A stretch of 64,000 nucleotides of DNA from Pseudonocardia terrae (GTDB taxonomy: Bacteria > Actinomycetota > Actinomycetes > Mycobacteriales > Pseudonocardiaceae): the NCBI RefSeq assembly GCF_021343995.1, contig NZ_JAJTTE010000017.1, positions 1-64,000 of the forward strand, read 5' to 3'. Under the pieces are notes generated by a model. The model saw nothing but the letters and a program-made list of their open reading frames with translations. It had not been told where the DNA came from and searched no databases. Below are positions 1-8,017 of this stretch, one piece after another. The number at the start of each line of letters is the position of its first letter. The first letter of the stretch is position 1. The translations under genes and the position numbers were made by a program.

Positions 1-1603
1 GAGTTGCGGAGGCAGCGGGAGGTGCGGAGGCAGCGGGAGTTGCGGAGGCAGCGGGGGTCGTGGATGCGGTGGGGGCCGTGGGAGCGGGCGCCGATCCGGC
101 GACGGGGTCACCGTTCACGGTCGAGGCGCCCGCCCGCACCGCGGCGGATCCGCCGACCTCGGCGCTGGCCGCGTCCTGCGCCGCCGGTGCCGACGAGGCA
201 GCCGGGTCGGCCGGGGCCGACGTGTCCGCGGGCCCCGCCGGGTCCGCCGAGCCGGCGCCCGCTCCCGCGGCCCCCGAGCCCGCACCCGCCGCGCCGGAGC
301 CCGCTCCCGCGGCACCGGCGCCGGCACCCGCGCCGGGACCCGCGCCGGGACCCGCGTCGTCGCACGCCGGCACGTCGGCGGCGTCCGGCAGCACGGAGGC
401 GCTGAGGAACTGGCCGACGCCGATCCGCAGCCAGGCGTCCGCCCCGGTGCCCGTCGCGCACTGGACCGGCACGTCGGCGGTGTCCGCGGCCACGCCGACC
501 ACCTCCGCGTCGTCCGACGGCGCGGACCGGACCTGCGCGATCCCGTCCTCGGAGTCCGACTCGACCTTCGACAGCCGCACGGACCCCGTCCACAGGTAGT
601 CGACCTGGACCTGCGAGTTGTCCTTGAGACCGAGTGCGTCCCAGAACACCCCGTCGGCGAGGTCGATGCCCGCGGGGTTCACGAGCTTGCGGCCGAACTG
701 GTCGTTGCCGCCGTTGTAGCCGTCGCGGAAGGCCGCCTGCGCCTGCGGCACGCCCTGCGGCAGGTCCTTCCAGTCCTGGCGCTGGCCCGGCGGGTTCCAG
801 TAGTCGTCGCGGGTGTTCCAGGGCCCGACGTCCCACACCGGCGCGAACGCGCAGCGCCCGTTCGGGGCGCACACCCGCACCGAGTAGTCGCTGGTGTCAC
901 GCGGGGAGAGCGCGCGGCGCGAGGGCAGCGCGACGAAGTGGTCCCGGTCGGCGATCACGTGTCCGTTCGAGGTCGTGCCGCCGACGAGCCCCTCACGGGT
1001 GGCGAAGACGCCGGCGCTGAACGGGGCGTTCTCCGTGAGGTCCGGCCCGCCCTCCGTCGCCGGCGCGGCCGCGGCGGTGAGCGTCACACCGCGCACGCTG
1101 GGGGCGGCGCCCTGCGGGGTGCCGGTGAGCACCAGCCGCCCCTGCACCTCGGAGGTCGAGCCCGGCAGCGTGACGCTCCCGGAGTCCGCGCCCGAGGCCG
1201 TCGCCGGGATCCACTCGGTCCAGTGGCCCGACGGGGTGCGCCCGCGGACGTCGACCGACGCCGTGGTGCCGGGCGGAAGGTCGCCGTCGACCACCGAGTC
1301 GACCCGCGAGGTCGGCCGGCCCAGCTCCTGCGGCGCGAGCGTGAGCAGCCCGGTCGGTACGGCGTCGGCGGGCGTGGCCTCCTCGGTCGCCCCGCCCTGC
1401 TCGACCGGCGCGGTGAAGGCCGTCGCCGGGTCGAGCCGCACGCCGTCGCCGTCGTCCGTGACCCCGGCGGCCTCGCCCGTGGCCAGGTCCGCGGACCAGG
1501 TCGTGGAGGAGCCGCCTCCGCTCGCGCCCGCCGGCGCGACCCCGCCGGCCGCGAGTGCCGTCGCCGCGGCCACGACCAGGCCCGCACGCCACCTCGTTCG
1601 CAT
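1..1603 (-). CDS. secreted double-psi beta-barrel / SH3-like protein, partial (C-terminus off the left edge)
   Basis: Reads leftwards from ATG at 1603 and stays open to base 1, so about 534 codons are visible and the C-terminus is missing. The N-terminus is a signal peptide: basic MRTRWR, a hydrophobic stretch, then an AGA-S type cleavage site. A beta-rich region follows, then a double-psi-barrel-like region (motifs NGHVIADRDHFVALPS and VWDVGPWNTRDDYW, then NPAGIDLADG) and an SH3b-like stretch (VRSAPS, WLRIGVGQF). The last ~170 visible codons are a low-complexity Ala/Pro/Ser/Gly linker ending in repeats of PAAS(A/T)(T/P). The motif order matches uncharacterised secreted actinobacterial proteins; a cell-wall role is inference. 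Start chosen for the signal peptide. Confidence 0.7.
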   Translation of the reverse strand, partial: MRTRWRAGLVVAAATALAAGGVAPAGASGGGSSTTWSADLATGEAAGVTDDGDGVRLDPATAFTAPVEQGGATEEATPADAVPTGLLTLAPQELGRPTSRVDSVVDGDLPPGTTASVDVRGRTPSGHWTEWIPATASGADSGSVTLPGSTSEVQGRLVLTGTPQGAAPSVRGVTLTAAAAPATEGGPDLTENAPFSAGVFATREGLVGGTTSNGHVIADRDHFVALPSRRALSPRDTSDYSVRVCAPNGRCAFAPVWDVGPWNTRDDYWNPPGQRQDWKDLPQGVPQAQAAFRDGYNGGNDQFGRKLVNPAGIDLADGVFWDALGLKDNSQVQVDYLWTGSVRLSKVESDSEDGIAQVRSAPSDDAEVVGVAADTADVPVQCATGTGADAWLRIGVGQFLSASVLPDAADVPACDDAGPGAGPGAGAGAGAAGAGSGAAGAGSGAAGAGAGSADPAGPADTSAPADPAASSAPAAQDAASAEVGGSAAVRAGASTVNGDPVAGSAPAPTAPTASTTPAASATPAASAPPAASAT

Positions 1604-1707
1604 CCGTGCTCCCCCGTCCCCCATGTGGTTCCTGTGACGGCAGGTGAAGAAGTGCCGTATGGGGAAGCAGGCAATCGGATGAAGGTGTAACCGTCAATCA
1701 ACGGAGA

Positions 1708-1731
1708 GTGACAACCCCCATGGGGTGTCAC
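1708..1731. promoter_or_regulatory. imperfect palindrome between menE and the secreted-protein gene
   Basis: GTGACA, one extra A, CCCC, then central CATG-like bases, GGGG and TGTCAC form a near-perfect 24-base dyad. It lies 7 bases beyond the menE stop and about 105 bases upstream of the secreted-protein start. It could end menE transcription, but no U-tract follows on the minus strand, or act as an operator for the secreted gene. Function is not established. Confidence 0.45.
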
Positions 1732-1737
1732 GATCCG

Positions 1738-2889
1738 TCATCTTTTCGGGCGGTCTCCCACCGGATCGGGTGTGGAGAGCAGGGCGGCGATCGCCGCGCG
1801 GTCCGGCTTGCCCACGCCCCGCAGCGGGAGCTCGGGCATCAGGCGCACCCGTCGGGGGACGGCCGCGCGTCCCACCGCCGCCCGGACGGCCGCGCGGAGC
1901 GCCTCGACGTCCGGTCCGGTCCCCGTCGGGACGACGGCGGCCACGACCGCCTGCCCCCATTCGGGGTCCGGCACGCCCACCACGCAGACCGCGCCGACAC
2001 CGGGCTGGGCCGCGAGGACCCGTTCGACCGCGGCGGGCGCGATCTTCTCCCCGCCCGTCACGATCACGTCGTCGGCACGGCCGAGGACGACGAGCCGGTC
2101 GCCGGCCCACTGCCCGAGGTCGCCGGTCACGAACATGCCGTCGACGAAGGAGGCGGCGGTGAGCTCCGGGTCACCAAGGTAGCCCTCCGCGATCATCGGC
2201 CCGCCGAGGGAGAGGCGCCCGTCCGCGGCCAGCCCCACCCGCACGCCGTCGAGCGGCACGCCGTCGTAGACGCACCCGCCGCACATCTCGCTCATCCCGT
2301 AGGTCGTGACGACGCGGATGCCCACCTCCTCGGCCCGCGCGCGCAGGGCGGGGGCGAGCGCCGCCCCGCCGATCAGCACGGCGTCGAAGCCCGCCAGGGC
2401 GTACATCGCGGCGCCGCCCTCGTCGAGGACGCGACCGAGCTGGGTGGGTACGAGGCTGGTGTAGCGGCGGGCGCCGTGCGGCAGCAGGCCGGTGGCGCGC
2501 GCGAACCCCGCGGGCCGGAAGCCCTCCCGCAGGTCCTGGACGACGGGCGGGGCGCCGGCGAGCAGGGCACGCAGCACCACCTGCACCCCGGCGACGTGCT
2601 CGGCCGGGAGCGCCAGCACCCAGCGGGCGGGGCCGCCGAGCCGGGCCTCCGTGGCGCGGGCCGAGGCGGTCAGGGCCGCCGCGCTGAGCATCACGTGCTT
2701 GGGCGTGCCCGTGGAGCCCGAGGTGGAGATGACGACCGCGACCTCCTCGGGCACCTCGGCCGCCGGCGCGGTGGCCGCGCCCGGCACGACGGCCGGGCCG
2801 GTCCCGTCGAGCGCGGCGTCGAGGGCGCGGACGAGGGCGTCGAGCGAGTCGGGGGAGCCGTCGAGGGGCAGCGCGTGCAGGGGACGCAT
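1738..2889 (-). CDS. menE: o-succinylbenzoate--CoA ligase
   Basis: Activates o-succinylbenzoate with ATP and CoA to OSB-CoA, the substrate of MenB, in menaquinone synthesis. 383 aa, near the length of actinobacterial MenE, which lacks the long N-terminal lobe of other adenylate-forming enzymes. Visible ANL-family motifs: the P-loop STSGSTGTPKHV near residue 54, TYGMSEMCGG in mid-protein, VTGDLGQW, and the C-terminal hinge GRADDVIVTGGEKI followed by a late lysine in GVGKPDRAAI. ATG at 2889 is a good start. menB lies 102 bases upstream on the same strand, so the two are probably co-transcribed. Family assignment is strong; the exact substrate is supported by the surrounding men genes. Confidence 0.93.
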   Translation of the reverse strand: MRPLHALPLDGSPDSLDALVRALDAALDGTGPAVVPGAATAPAAEVPEEVAVVISTSGSTGTPKHVMLSAAALTASARATEARLGGPARWVLALPAEHVAGVQVVLRALLAGAPPVVQDLREGFRPAGFARATGLLPHGARRYTSLVPTQLGRVLDEGGAAMYALAGFDAVLIGGAALAPALRARAEEVGIRVVTTYGMSEMCGGCVYDGVPLDGVRVGLAADGRLSLGGPMIAEGYLGDPELTAASFVDGMFVTGDLGQWAGDRLVVLGRADDVIVTGGEKIAPAAVERVLAAQPGVGAVCVVGVPDPEWGQAVVAAVVPTGTGPDVEALRAAVRAAVGRAAVPRRVRLMPELPLRGVGKPDRAAIAALLSTPDPVGDRPKR

Positions 2890-2991
2890 GATCCCCAGGA
2901 TCCCACCGGCGCCCGACCCGCCCGTGCGCGGTCAGCGGTGCTCGGGCACCAACGACCGCGCACGGGCGCGGCGGGGGTTCTCGCGAGAGTT

Positions 2992-3912
2992 CTAGTAGTG
3001 CCAGGGGTAGGGCGACCAGTCGGGGTCGCGCTTCTGCAGGAAGGCGTCCCGGCCTTCGACGGCTTCGTCCGTCATGTAGGCCAGCCGGGTCGCCTCGCCG
3101 GCGAACAGCTGCTGCCCGACGAGGCCGTCGTCGATGAGGTTGAAGCTGTACTTGAGCATCCGCTGGGCCTGCGGGGACTTGCCGAGAATCTCCCGGCCCC
3201 ACTGCAGGGCGGTGGCCTCGAGCTCGGCGTGCGGGACCACGGCGTTCACGGCGCCCATGTGGTGCATCTGCTCGGCGGTGTAGGGGCGGCCGAGGAAGAA
3301 GATCTCGCGGGCGAACTTCTGCCCGACCTGGCGGGCGAGGTAGGCCGAGCCGTAGCCGCCGTCGAAGGAGCCGACGTCGGCGTCGGTCTGCTTGAACCGG
3401 GCGTGCTCGGCCGAGGCCAGGGTGAGGTCGGCGACGGCGTGCAGGGAGTGCCCGCCGCCGGCGGCCCAGCCGTTGACCACGGCGATGACGGGTTTGGGCA
3501 TGAACCGGATCAGCCGCTGGCATTCGAGGATGTGCAGCCGCCCGGCCCGGCCGGCGTCGACGGTGTCGGCCGTCTCGCCGGACGCGTACTGGTAGCCGGT
3601 GCGGCCGCGGATGCGCTGGTCGCCGCCGGAGCAGAACGCCCAGCCGCCGTCCTTGGGGGAGGGGCCGTTACCGGTGAGCAGCACGCAGCCGACGTCGGCC
3701 GTCGTGCGGGCGTGTTCGAGGGCGGTGTAGAGCTCGTCGACGGTGTGGGGGCGGAAGGCGTTGCGGACCTCGGGGCGGTCGAACGCGATCCGCACCACCC
3801 CGCAGTCCACCGCCCGGTGGTAGGTGATGTCGGTGAACGAGAACCCCGGCACCGCCGCCCAGGCCGCGGGATCGAAGGTCTCGGACACGAAGTCGGATGC
3901 CGGGCTGGTCAC
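2992..3912 (-). CDS. menB: 1,4-dihydroxy-2-naphthoyl-CoA synthase
   Basis: Crotonase-fold enzyme that closes the naphthoquinone ring, converting OSB-CoA to DHNA-CoA. 306 aa, close to the mycobacterial enzyme. Diagnostic features: CSGGDQ in the oxyanion-hole region, GWAAGGGHSLH, then TDADVGSFDGGYGS with the aspartate used by MenB enzymes of this type, and the characteristic C-terminal DPDWSPYPWHY. Start is GTG at 3912, only 2 bases after the stop of the ANTAR gene, which suggests translational coupling. menE follows downstream. No bicarbonate-type substitution was assessed. Confidence 0.95.
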   Translation of the reverse strand: MTSPASDFVSETFDPAAWAAVPGFSFTDITYHRAVDCGVVRIAFDRPEVRNAFRPHTVDELYTALEHARTTADVGCVLLTGNGPSPKDGGWAFCSGGDQRIRGRTGYQYASGETADTVDAGRAGRLHILECQRLIRFMPKPVIAVVNGWAAGGGHSLHAVADLTLASAEHARFKQTDADVGSFDGGYGSAYLARQVGQKFAREIFFLGRPYTAEQMHHMGAVNAVVPHAELEATALQWGREILGKSPQAQRMLKYSFNLIDDGLVGQQLFAGEATRLAYMTDEAVEGRDAFLQKRDPDWSPYPWHY

Positions 3913-3914
3913 GT

Positions 3915-4250
3915 TCAGGAACCTAGTGCGCGGCGTTCCCCCGCCTGCAGCCTGCGCACCTCGTTGTCGAAGGCGACGGCGATGTCGGGCGGGAGCGGCT
4001 TGTCGACCGGGAGCGCCGTGACGATCTCGGCGGCGACCTCACGGAGCTTGCGGTTGCAGCTCTGGGAGACGGCGATCAGCACCCGGAAGGCCTGCTCGTC
4101 GTCGCAGCGGTGGACCACCATGATCATGCCTTTGGCCTGTTCGATGGCGGGTCGGCTGCGGAGCGCGGTCTCGAGCTGTACGACACGTTCGAGCAGCTCG
4201 GATTCGCGAGAGGCCTCGTCCGGGCGCGACGGATCGAGGTCGTCGGGCAT
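3915..4250 (-). CDS. small ANTAR-domain RNA-binding regulator
   Basis: 111 aa. Residues ~20-35 form a short heptad-like helix (LLERVVQLETAL), followed by an ANTAR domain: RPAIEQAKGMIMV, then an acidic-Cys turn, AFRVLIAVSQSCNRKLREVA. ANTAR domains bind paired hexaloop hairpins in nascent RNA and prevent termination (known of the family). There is no receiver or GAF domain, so the input is unknown. Start ATG 4250 follows a GGTGG ribosome site. It ends 2 bases before menB and so probably leads the menB-menE unit. I could not identify ANTAR target hairpins in the window. Confidence 0.85.
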   Translation of the reverse strand: MPDDLDPSRPDEASRESELLERVVQLETALRSRPAIEQAKGMIMVVHRCDDEQAFRVLIAVSQSCNRKLREVAAEIVTALPVDKPLPPDIAVAFDNEVRRLQAGERRALGS

Positions 4251-4435
4251 GTCCACCTGTCCAGCGGGTCTCGGTCTACCGGGGACCGCGGGCCTCGCTG
4301 CTGGACCTGCGCCGCAAGACGTTATCAAGTGGGTGGCCGGAGTCCGGTGCGGACACCCCGGGAAGATCCCGGCGTCCCTGCGGTGTCGCGCCGGGGTCCG
4401 TGCGGTGCCCGGCGGGTCGGCGTTTGACCGGTGAC

Positions 4436-4450
4436 GTGTCGCATGCCACT
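4436..4450. promoter_or_regulatory. putative GntR operator, autoregulatory copy
   Basis: The sequence GTGTCGCATGCCACT contains the 9-base half GCATGCCAC, identical to the right part of the perfect palindrome at 5232-5243. It sits 27 bases upstream of the GntR regulator start. The same half-site in front of the regulator and in front of its neighbouring operon is the usual layout for an autoregulated GntR factor. Binding is inference. Confidence 0.5.
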
Positions 4451-4476
4451 CTCGCCCCGGTGCAGGGTGGCACCCG

Positions 4477-5202
4477 ATGAAGCAGCTCCCCGAGACCACG
4501 AGTGTCAACGCGCAGGTCCTCGCCTCGCTCCGCGCCGCGGTGATCAGCGGTGAGCTGGCGCCCGGCAGCCTGCACTCGGTGCAGAACCTCGCCACCCAGC
4601 TCGGCGTGTCGCGCACGCCCGTCCGCGAGGCGCTGATCAAGCTCGCGCAGCAGGGCATGGTGCGCTTCGAGCGCAACCGCGGCGTCCGCATCCTGCTCAC
4701 CTCCCTGCACGACCTGGAGGAGGTCTTCGCCCTGCGGCTGCTGCTCGAGCCGCCGGCGGTGCGGCGCGCGACCACCCGGCTCGACGGGAACCAGCGGCGC
4801 GAGCTGCGGCGGATGTTCGCCCACATGGAGAAGGCCGCGAGGGCCGACGACGAGTTCACGATGTTCGAGCACGACCGGCGCTTCCACCGCGTCCTGCTCG
4901 AGGCCTCGGGCAACGCGCGCCTGGCGGCGTTCGTCGACGGACTGCGCGACATGGTGTTGCGCCGCGGCGTGTCGACCGCACGCGCGTCCCGCAGCCTCGA
5001 CGACATCGTGGCCGAGCACCGGGCGATCCTCGACCTGATCGAGGCGGGCGACGCCGAGGGGGCGGCGAAGGCCATGCGCGAGCACGTCCGGCACACCGCC
5101 GAGCTGCTCATCGCGCAGGAGGCGGGGGCGGACCTGGGGCCGGGTTTGGCGGCCGTCGACATCGATCTCGACTGGACGGGTCCGGCCCGTGACCACGACT
5201 GA
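4477..5202 (+). CDS. GntR-family (FCD domain) transcriptional regulator
   Basis: 241 aa. The N-terminal winged helix-turn-helix spans about residues 10-75 (LRAAVISGELAPGS, then LATQLGVSRTPVREAL, the classic GntR recognition helix). An FCD ligand-binding domain fills the rest, with the expected Asp/His metal-site positions in HDRRFHRVLLEASGN, DIVAEHRAIL and MREHVRHT. FCD regulators sense small organic acids. It lies 106 bases upstream of the lactonase operon on the same strand, and similar palindromes precede both, so it probably controls that operon and itself. It is divergent from the ANTAR gene. Confidence 0.9.
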   Translation: MKQLPETTSVNAQVLASLRAAVISGELAPGSLHSVQNLATQLGVSRTPVREALIKLAQQGMVRFERNRGVRILLTSLHDLEEVFALRLLLEPPAVRRATTRLDGNQRRELRRMFAHMEKAARADDEFTMFEHDRRFHRVLLEASGNARLAAFVDGLRDMVLRRGVSTARASRSLDDIVAEHRAILDLIEAGDAEGAAKAMREHVRHTAELLIAQEAGADLGPGLAAVDIDLDWTGPARDHD

Positions 5203-5231
5203 CCGATCGAGACATCGCCATGCGTTGACGA

Positions 5232-5243
5232 GTGGCATGCCAC
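5232..5243. promoter_or_regulatory. palindromic operator upstream of the lactonase operon
   Basis: GTGGCATGCCAC is a perfect 12-base palindrome, followed at once by a further half-like ATGCCAC at 5244-5250. It lies between the GntR gene stop and the lactonase start at 5309, where a repressor site would be expected. The GCATGCCAC part recurs upstream of the regulator (4441-4449). Confidence 0.55.
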
Positions 5244-5308
5244 ATGCCACGGTTCCCAGGGAATCGCGCGTGTGACGCGCGCGACCCTCCAGCGCCGAAG
5301 GGACCACG

Positions 5309-6121
5309 ATGGCCACTGCGAACAAGCTGAGCATCATCCCGTGCGGGGCGATGCACGCCGACCTCACGTTCCTGCTGCTCAAGCCCGGGGTGAGCATCAT
5401 GCCCCGCGGCCAGAAGGAATCCCCGATCAACTGGGTCGAGGTGCCCACGCACTGCGTGCTCGTCGAGACCGACGAGGGCAAGGTGCTGTGGGACACCAGC
5501 TGTCCCAGCGACTGGGAGACCCGGTGGAAGCCCACCGGCCTGCAGGAGTTCTTCCCCTACGACAAGGTCGCCGACGACGAGTACCTCGACGCGCAGCTCA
5601 ACAAGATGGGCGTCGGCCTCGACGAGATCGACTACGTGGTGCTCTCGCACCTGCACTTCGACCACGCCGGCAACGCGCAGATGTTCAAGAACACCAACGC
5701 GAAGCTGATCTGCTCGGACAAGGAGAAGGACTTCGCGCTCAACTTCGAGGGCGACTTCAACGGCGCCCACCTCAAGGCCGACTACGAGGGCCTGAACTGG
5801 GAGACCGTCTCCGGCGACACCGAGCTCCTGCCGGGCGTCAAGCTCATCCAGGCCCCCGGCCACACCGTCGGCTGCATGTCGATGCAGGTCGACCTGCCGG
5901 ACTCGGGCACGATGATCTTCACCTCGGACGCGGTCTACATGGGCGAGAGCTACGGGCCGCCCGCGGCCCCGGCGGCGATCGTCAACAACCTCGAGCAGTG
6001 GTTCCAGTCCGTCGAGAAGCTCCGTGGGATCCAGGAGAAGACCAACGCGACGATGGTCTTCGGGCACGACGCCCAGCAGATCCACGAGCTCCGCAAGGCG
6101 CCGGAGGGCTCGTACACGTGA
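5309..6121 (+). CDS. metallo-beta-lactamase-fold lactonase (AttM/AiiB-like)
   Basis: 270 aa. The metal-binding signature LSHLHFDHAG (HxHxDH) is complete; later ligands appear in APGHTVGCMS, TSDAVYM and VFGHDAQQ. The N-terminal layout (VPTHCVLVETDEGKVLWDTS) matches the N-acyl-homoserine/gamma-lactone hydrolase branch such as AttM. Predicted reaction: hydrolysis of a gamma-lactone to the 4-hydroxyacid in the cytoplasm; no signal peptide is seen. Start ATG follows GAAGGGA. Its TGA overlaps the GTG of the next gene (GTGA), so the two are coupled. Together with the transhydrogenase downstream, gamma-butyrolactone is the likeliest substrate, but quorum-signal lactones remain possible. Confidence 0.85.
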   Translation: MATANKLSIIPCGAMHADLTFLLLKPGVSIMPRGQKESPINWVEVPTHCVLVETDEGKVLWDTSCPSDWETRWKPTGLQEFFPYDKVADDEYLDAQLNKMGVGLDEIDYVVLSHLHFDHAGNAQMFKNTNAKLICSDKEKDFALNFEGDFNGAHLKADYEGLNWETVSGDTELLPGVKLIQAPGHTVGCMSMQVDLPDSGTMIFTSDAVYMGESYGPPAAPAAIVNNLEQWFQSVEKLRGIQEKTNATMVFGHDAQQIHELRKAPEGSYT

Positions 6122-7407
6122 CCACCCCCGAACTGACCGAGGAGACGATCTTCACCTGGGGCGCCCCGCCCCTGAAGTTCGGCGCCGGCGCGATCGACGA
6201 GGTCGGCTTCGAGCTCAGCGGGTACGGCGTCCGGCGGGTCCTGATCGTCACGGACCCGGGCGTCAACGCCCTCGGTGCGCCGCAGCGGCTGGCCGACAAC
6301 CTCAAGCGCTACGACATCGACTCCGAGATCTTCGACGGCGTGCACGTCGAGCCGACGGACGACTCGATGAACAAGGCGACCGAGTACGCCCGGGCGCAGG
6401 GGCCGTGGGACGGCTTCGTGGCCGTCGGTGGCGGATCGGCCATCGACACCGCCAAGGCGATCAACCTGCTGACCAGCCACCCCGGCGAGCTGATGGACTA
6501 CATCAACAAGCCGATCGGCAACGCCAAGGTGCCGCCGGGTCAGCTCAAGCCGCTGATCGCGGTGCCGACGACGGCCGGCACGGGCTCCGAGTCCACCGCC
6601 ATGTGCGTGCTGGACATCCTGTCGATGAAGGTCAAGACCGGGATCAGCCACTGGCGTCTGCGCCCGACCCTGGCCGTGATCGACCCGCTGCTGACCATGT
6701 CGCTCCCGCCGCAGGTCACCGCGTCGGCGGGGATGGACATCGTCTGCCACGCGCTGGAGAGCTACACGGCGCGCTGGTACGCGACCTTCGACCGCAAGAA
6801 GCCCGAGGAGCGGGTCACGTACTGCGGCTCGAACCCGGTGTCGGACCTGTGGTGCGAGAAGGCGATGAACCTCATCGCGCAGTCCTTCCGCAAGGCCGTG
6901 CACGACGGGGCCGAGGACGTCGAGGCCCGGTCGAACATGATGATGGCGGCGACCTTCGCCGGCATGGGGTTCGGCAACTCCGGCGTGCACATCCCGCACG
7001 CCAACGCCTACCCGATCGCGGGCATGGTCAAGGACTACGTGCCCGAGGGCTACCCGCCCGACGAGCCGATGGTCCCGCACGGCCAGTCGGTGTCGCTCAC
7101 CGCGCCGGAGGCCTTCCGGTTCTCCTTCGACAGCGCACCCGAGCGGCACCTGCGGGCCGCGGAGCTGATGGACCCGCGGGCCGACAAGGTCAACGACCCC
7201 AAGGAGCAGCTGCCGTCCGTCCTCGTGCGGCTGATGCAGGACATCGGCATCCCGAACGGGATCGGCGGGGTCGGCTACTCCGAGTCGGACGTCCCGGACC
7301 TGGTGCCCGGCACGATGAAGCAGCAGCGCCTGCTCGCGACGTGCCCGCGGACCCCGTCCGAGGACGACATCGCCGACATCCTCACGAAGTCCGTCGAGAA
7401 CTGGTGA
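6118..7407 (+). CDS. hydroxyacid-oxoacid transhydrogenase (iron-type alcohol dehydrogenase family)
   Basis: 429 aa from GTG at 6118, overlapping the lactonase stop. The sequence follows the HOT/ADHFE1 branch of the Fe-ADH family rather than simple alcohol dehydrogenases: FGAGAIDEVGFEL, HVEPTDDSM, VAVGGGSAIDTAKAINL, LKPLIAVPTTAGTGSEST, SNPVSDLWCEKA, and GFGNSGVHIPHANAYPI carrying metal-binding histidines. HOT oxidises 4-hydroxybutyrate to succinic semialdehyde while reducing 2-oxoglutarate to D-2-hydroxyglutarate, using a tightly held nicotinamide (known of the family). Its neighbours, a lactonase before and a D-2-hydroxyacid oxidase after, fit that reaction. A plain Fe-dependent GHB dehydrogenase is the main alternative. 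Confidence 0.85.
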   Translation: MTTPELTEETIFTWGAPPLKFGAGAIDEVGFELSGYGVRRVLIVTDPGVNALGAPQRLADNLKRYDIDSEIFDGVHVEPTDDSMNKATEYARAQGPWDGFVAVGGGSAIDTAKAINLLTSHPGELMDYINKPIGNAKVPPGQLKPLIAVPTTAGTGSESTAMCVLDILSMKVKTGISHWRLRPTLAVIDPLLTMSLPPQVTASAGMDIVCHALESYTARWYATFDRKKPEERVTYCGSNPVSDLWCEKAMNLIAQSFRKAVHDGAEDVEARSNMMMAATFAGMGFGNSGVHIPHANAYPIAGMVKDYVPEGYPPDEPMVPHGQSVSLTAPEAFRFSFDSAPERHLRAAELMDPRADKVNDPKEQLPSVLVRLMQDIGIPNGIGGVGYSESDVPDLVPGTMKQQRLLATCPRTPSEDDIADILTKSVENW

Positions 7408-7476
7408 CCCCGTGAGCGGCGGCTGCCCCACCAGCGCGGGCGGCCGCCGCCCACGACCTTCTAAGGACCTGCGGAA

Positions 7477-8013
7477 ATGCCCATCTACGTCTTCCGGTGC
7501 GAGTGCGGCGTGCGCTTCGAGCACCTGGCGTCCATGTCCGACACCACCACCCCGGGCTGCCCCGTCTGCGGCGGCGAGACCCGCAAGGTCCCGGCCGGCT
7601 TCTCGCTCGGCGGCCAGGCCAGCCCCGGCCTGAGCAAGGACGAGATGCCCCAGACCTGGCGCGGGGTCTACAACGGCAGCTCCGAGTACATCGACACGAT
7701 GCGCCGGACCTGGGACGCGCGGCAGAAGCTCGAGGAGAAGTACCCCGAGATCGCGGGCGACCAGCGGCCCATCCTGGCCCACGAGGGCAAGTACCACGAC
7801 GCGCCCCTGCGGGCCGGCGACATCCAGCTGTCCGGCACGGCGCCGATGCCCGGCCAGGGCGTCGCGGGTCACGGGCACGGCCACGGCCACGGTCATGGCC
7901 ACGGACACGGCCACGCCGAGAAGCCGGCCGCCCCGGCGAAGTCCGACGGCGCCGGTGGAACCGGCGGGGCCGCCCCCGCCCCGAGCCCCATGCCGCCCGC
8001 CCGGTCAGACTGA
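7477..8013 (+). CDS. FmdB-like zinc-ribbon protein with a His/Gly-rich tail
   Basis: 178 aa. The N-terminal ~40 residues are an FmdB-type zinc ribbon, with Cys8 and Cys10 (CxC instead of the usual CxxC) paired with Cys28 and Cys31 (CPVCGG). The middle is not recognised. Residues ~128-145 are eight tandem His-Gly units, followed by an Ala/Pro tail. It sits between the metal-dependent transhydrogenase and the FAD/Fe-S oxidase, 69 bases after one and 4 bases before the other. A metal-handling or chaperone role for these enzymes is inference from the His-Gly run and the position. Start ATG 7477 follows AAGGA. Confidence 0.8.
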   Translation: MPIYVFRCECGVRFEHLASMSDTTTPGCPVCGGETRKVPAGFSLGGQASPGLSKDEMPQTWRGVYNGSSEYIDTMRRTWDARQKLEEKYPEIAGDQRPILAHEGKYHDAPLRAGDIQLSGTAPMPGQGVAGHGHGHGHGHGHGHGHAEKPAAPAKSDGAGGTGGAAPAPSPMPPARSD

Positions 8014-8017
8014 ACCC

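Noticed and set aside
60..599. Plus-strand Ala/Pro-rich ORF at the left edge
   Set aside because: It mirrors the low-complexity linker of the minus-strand secreted protein and has no ribosome site or family motif.
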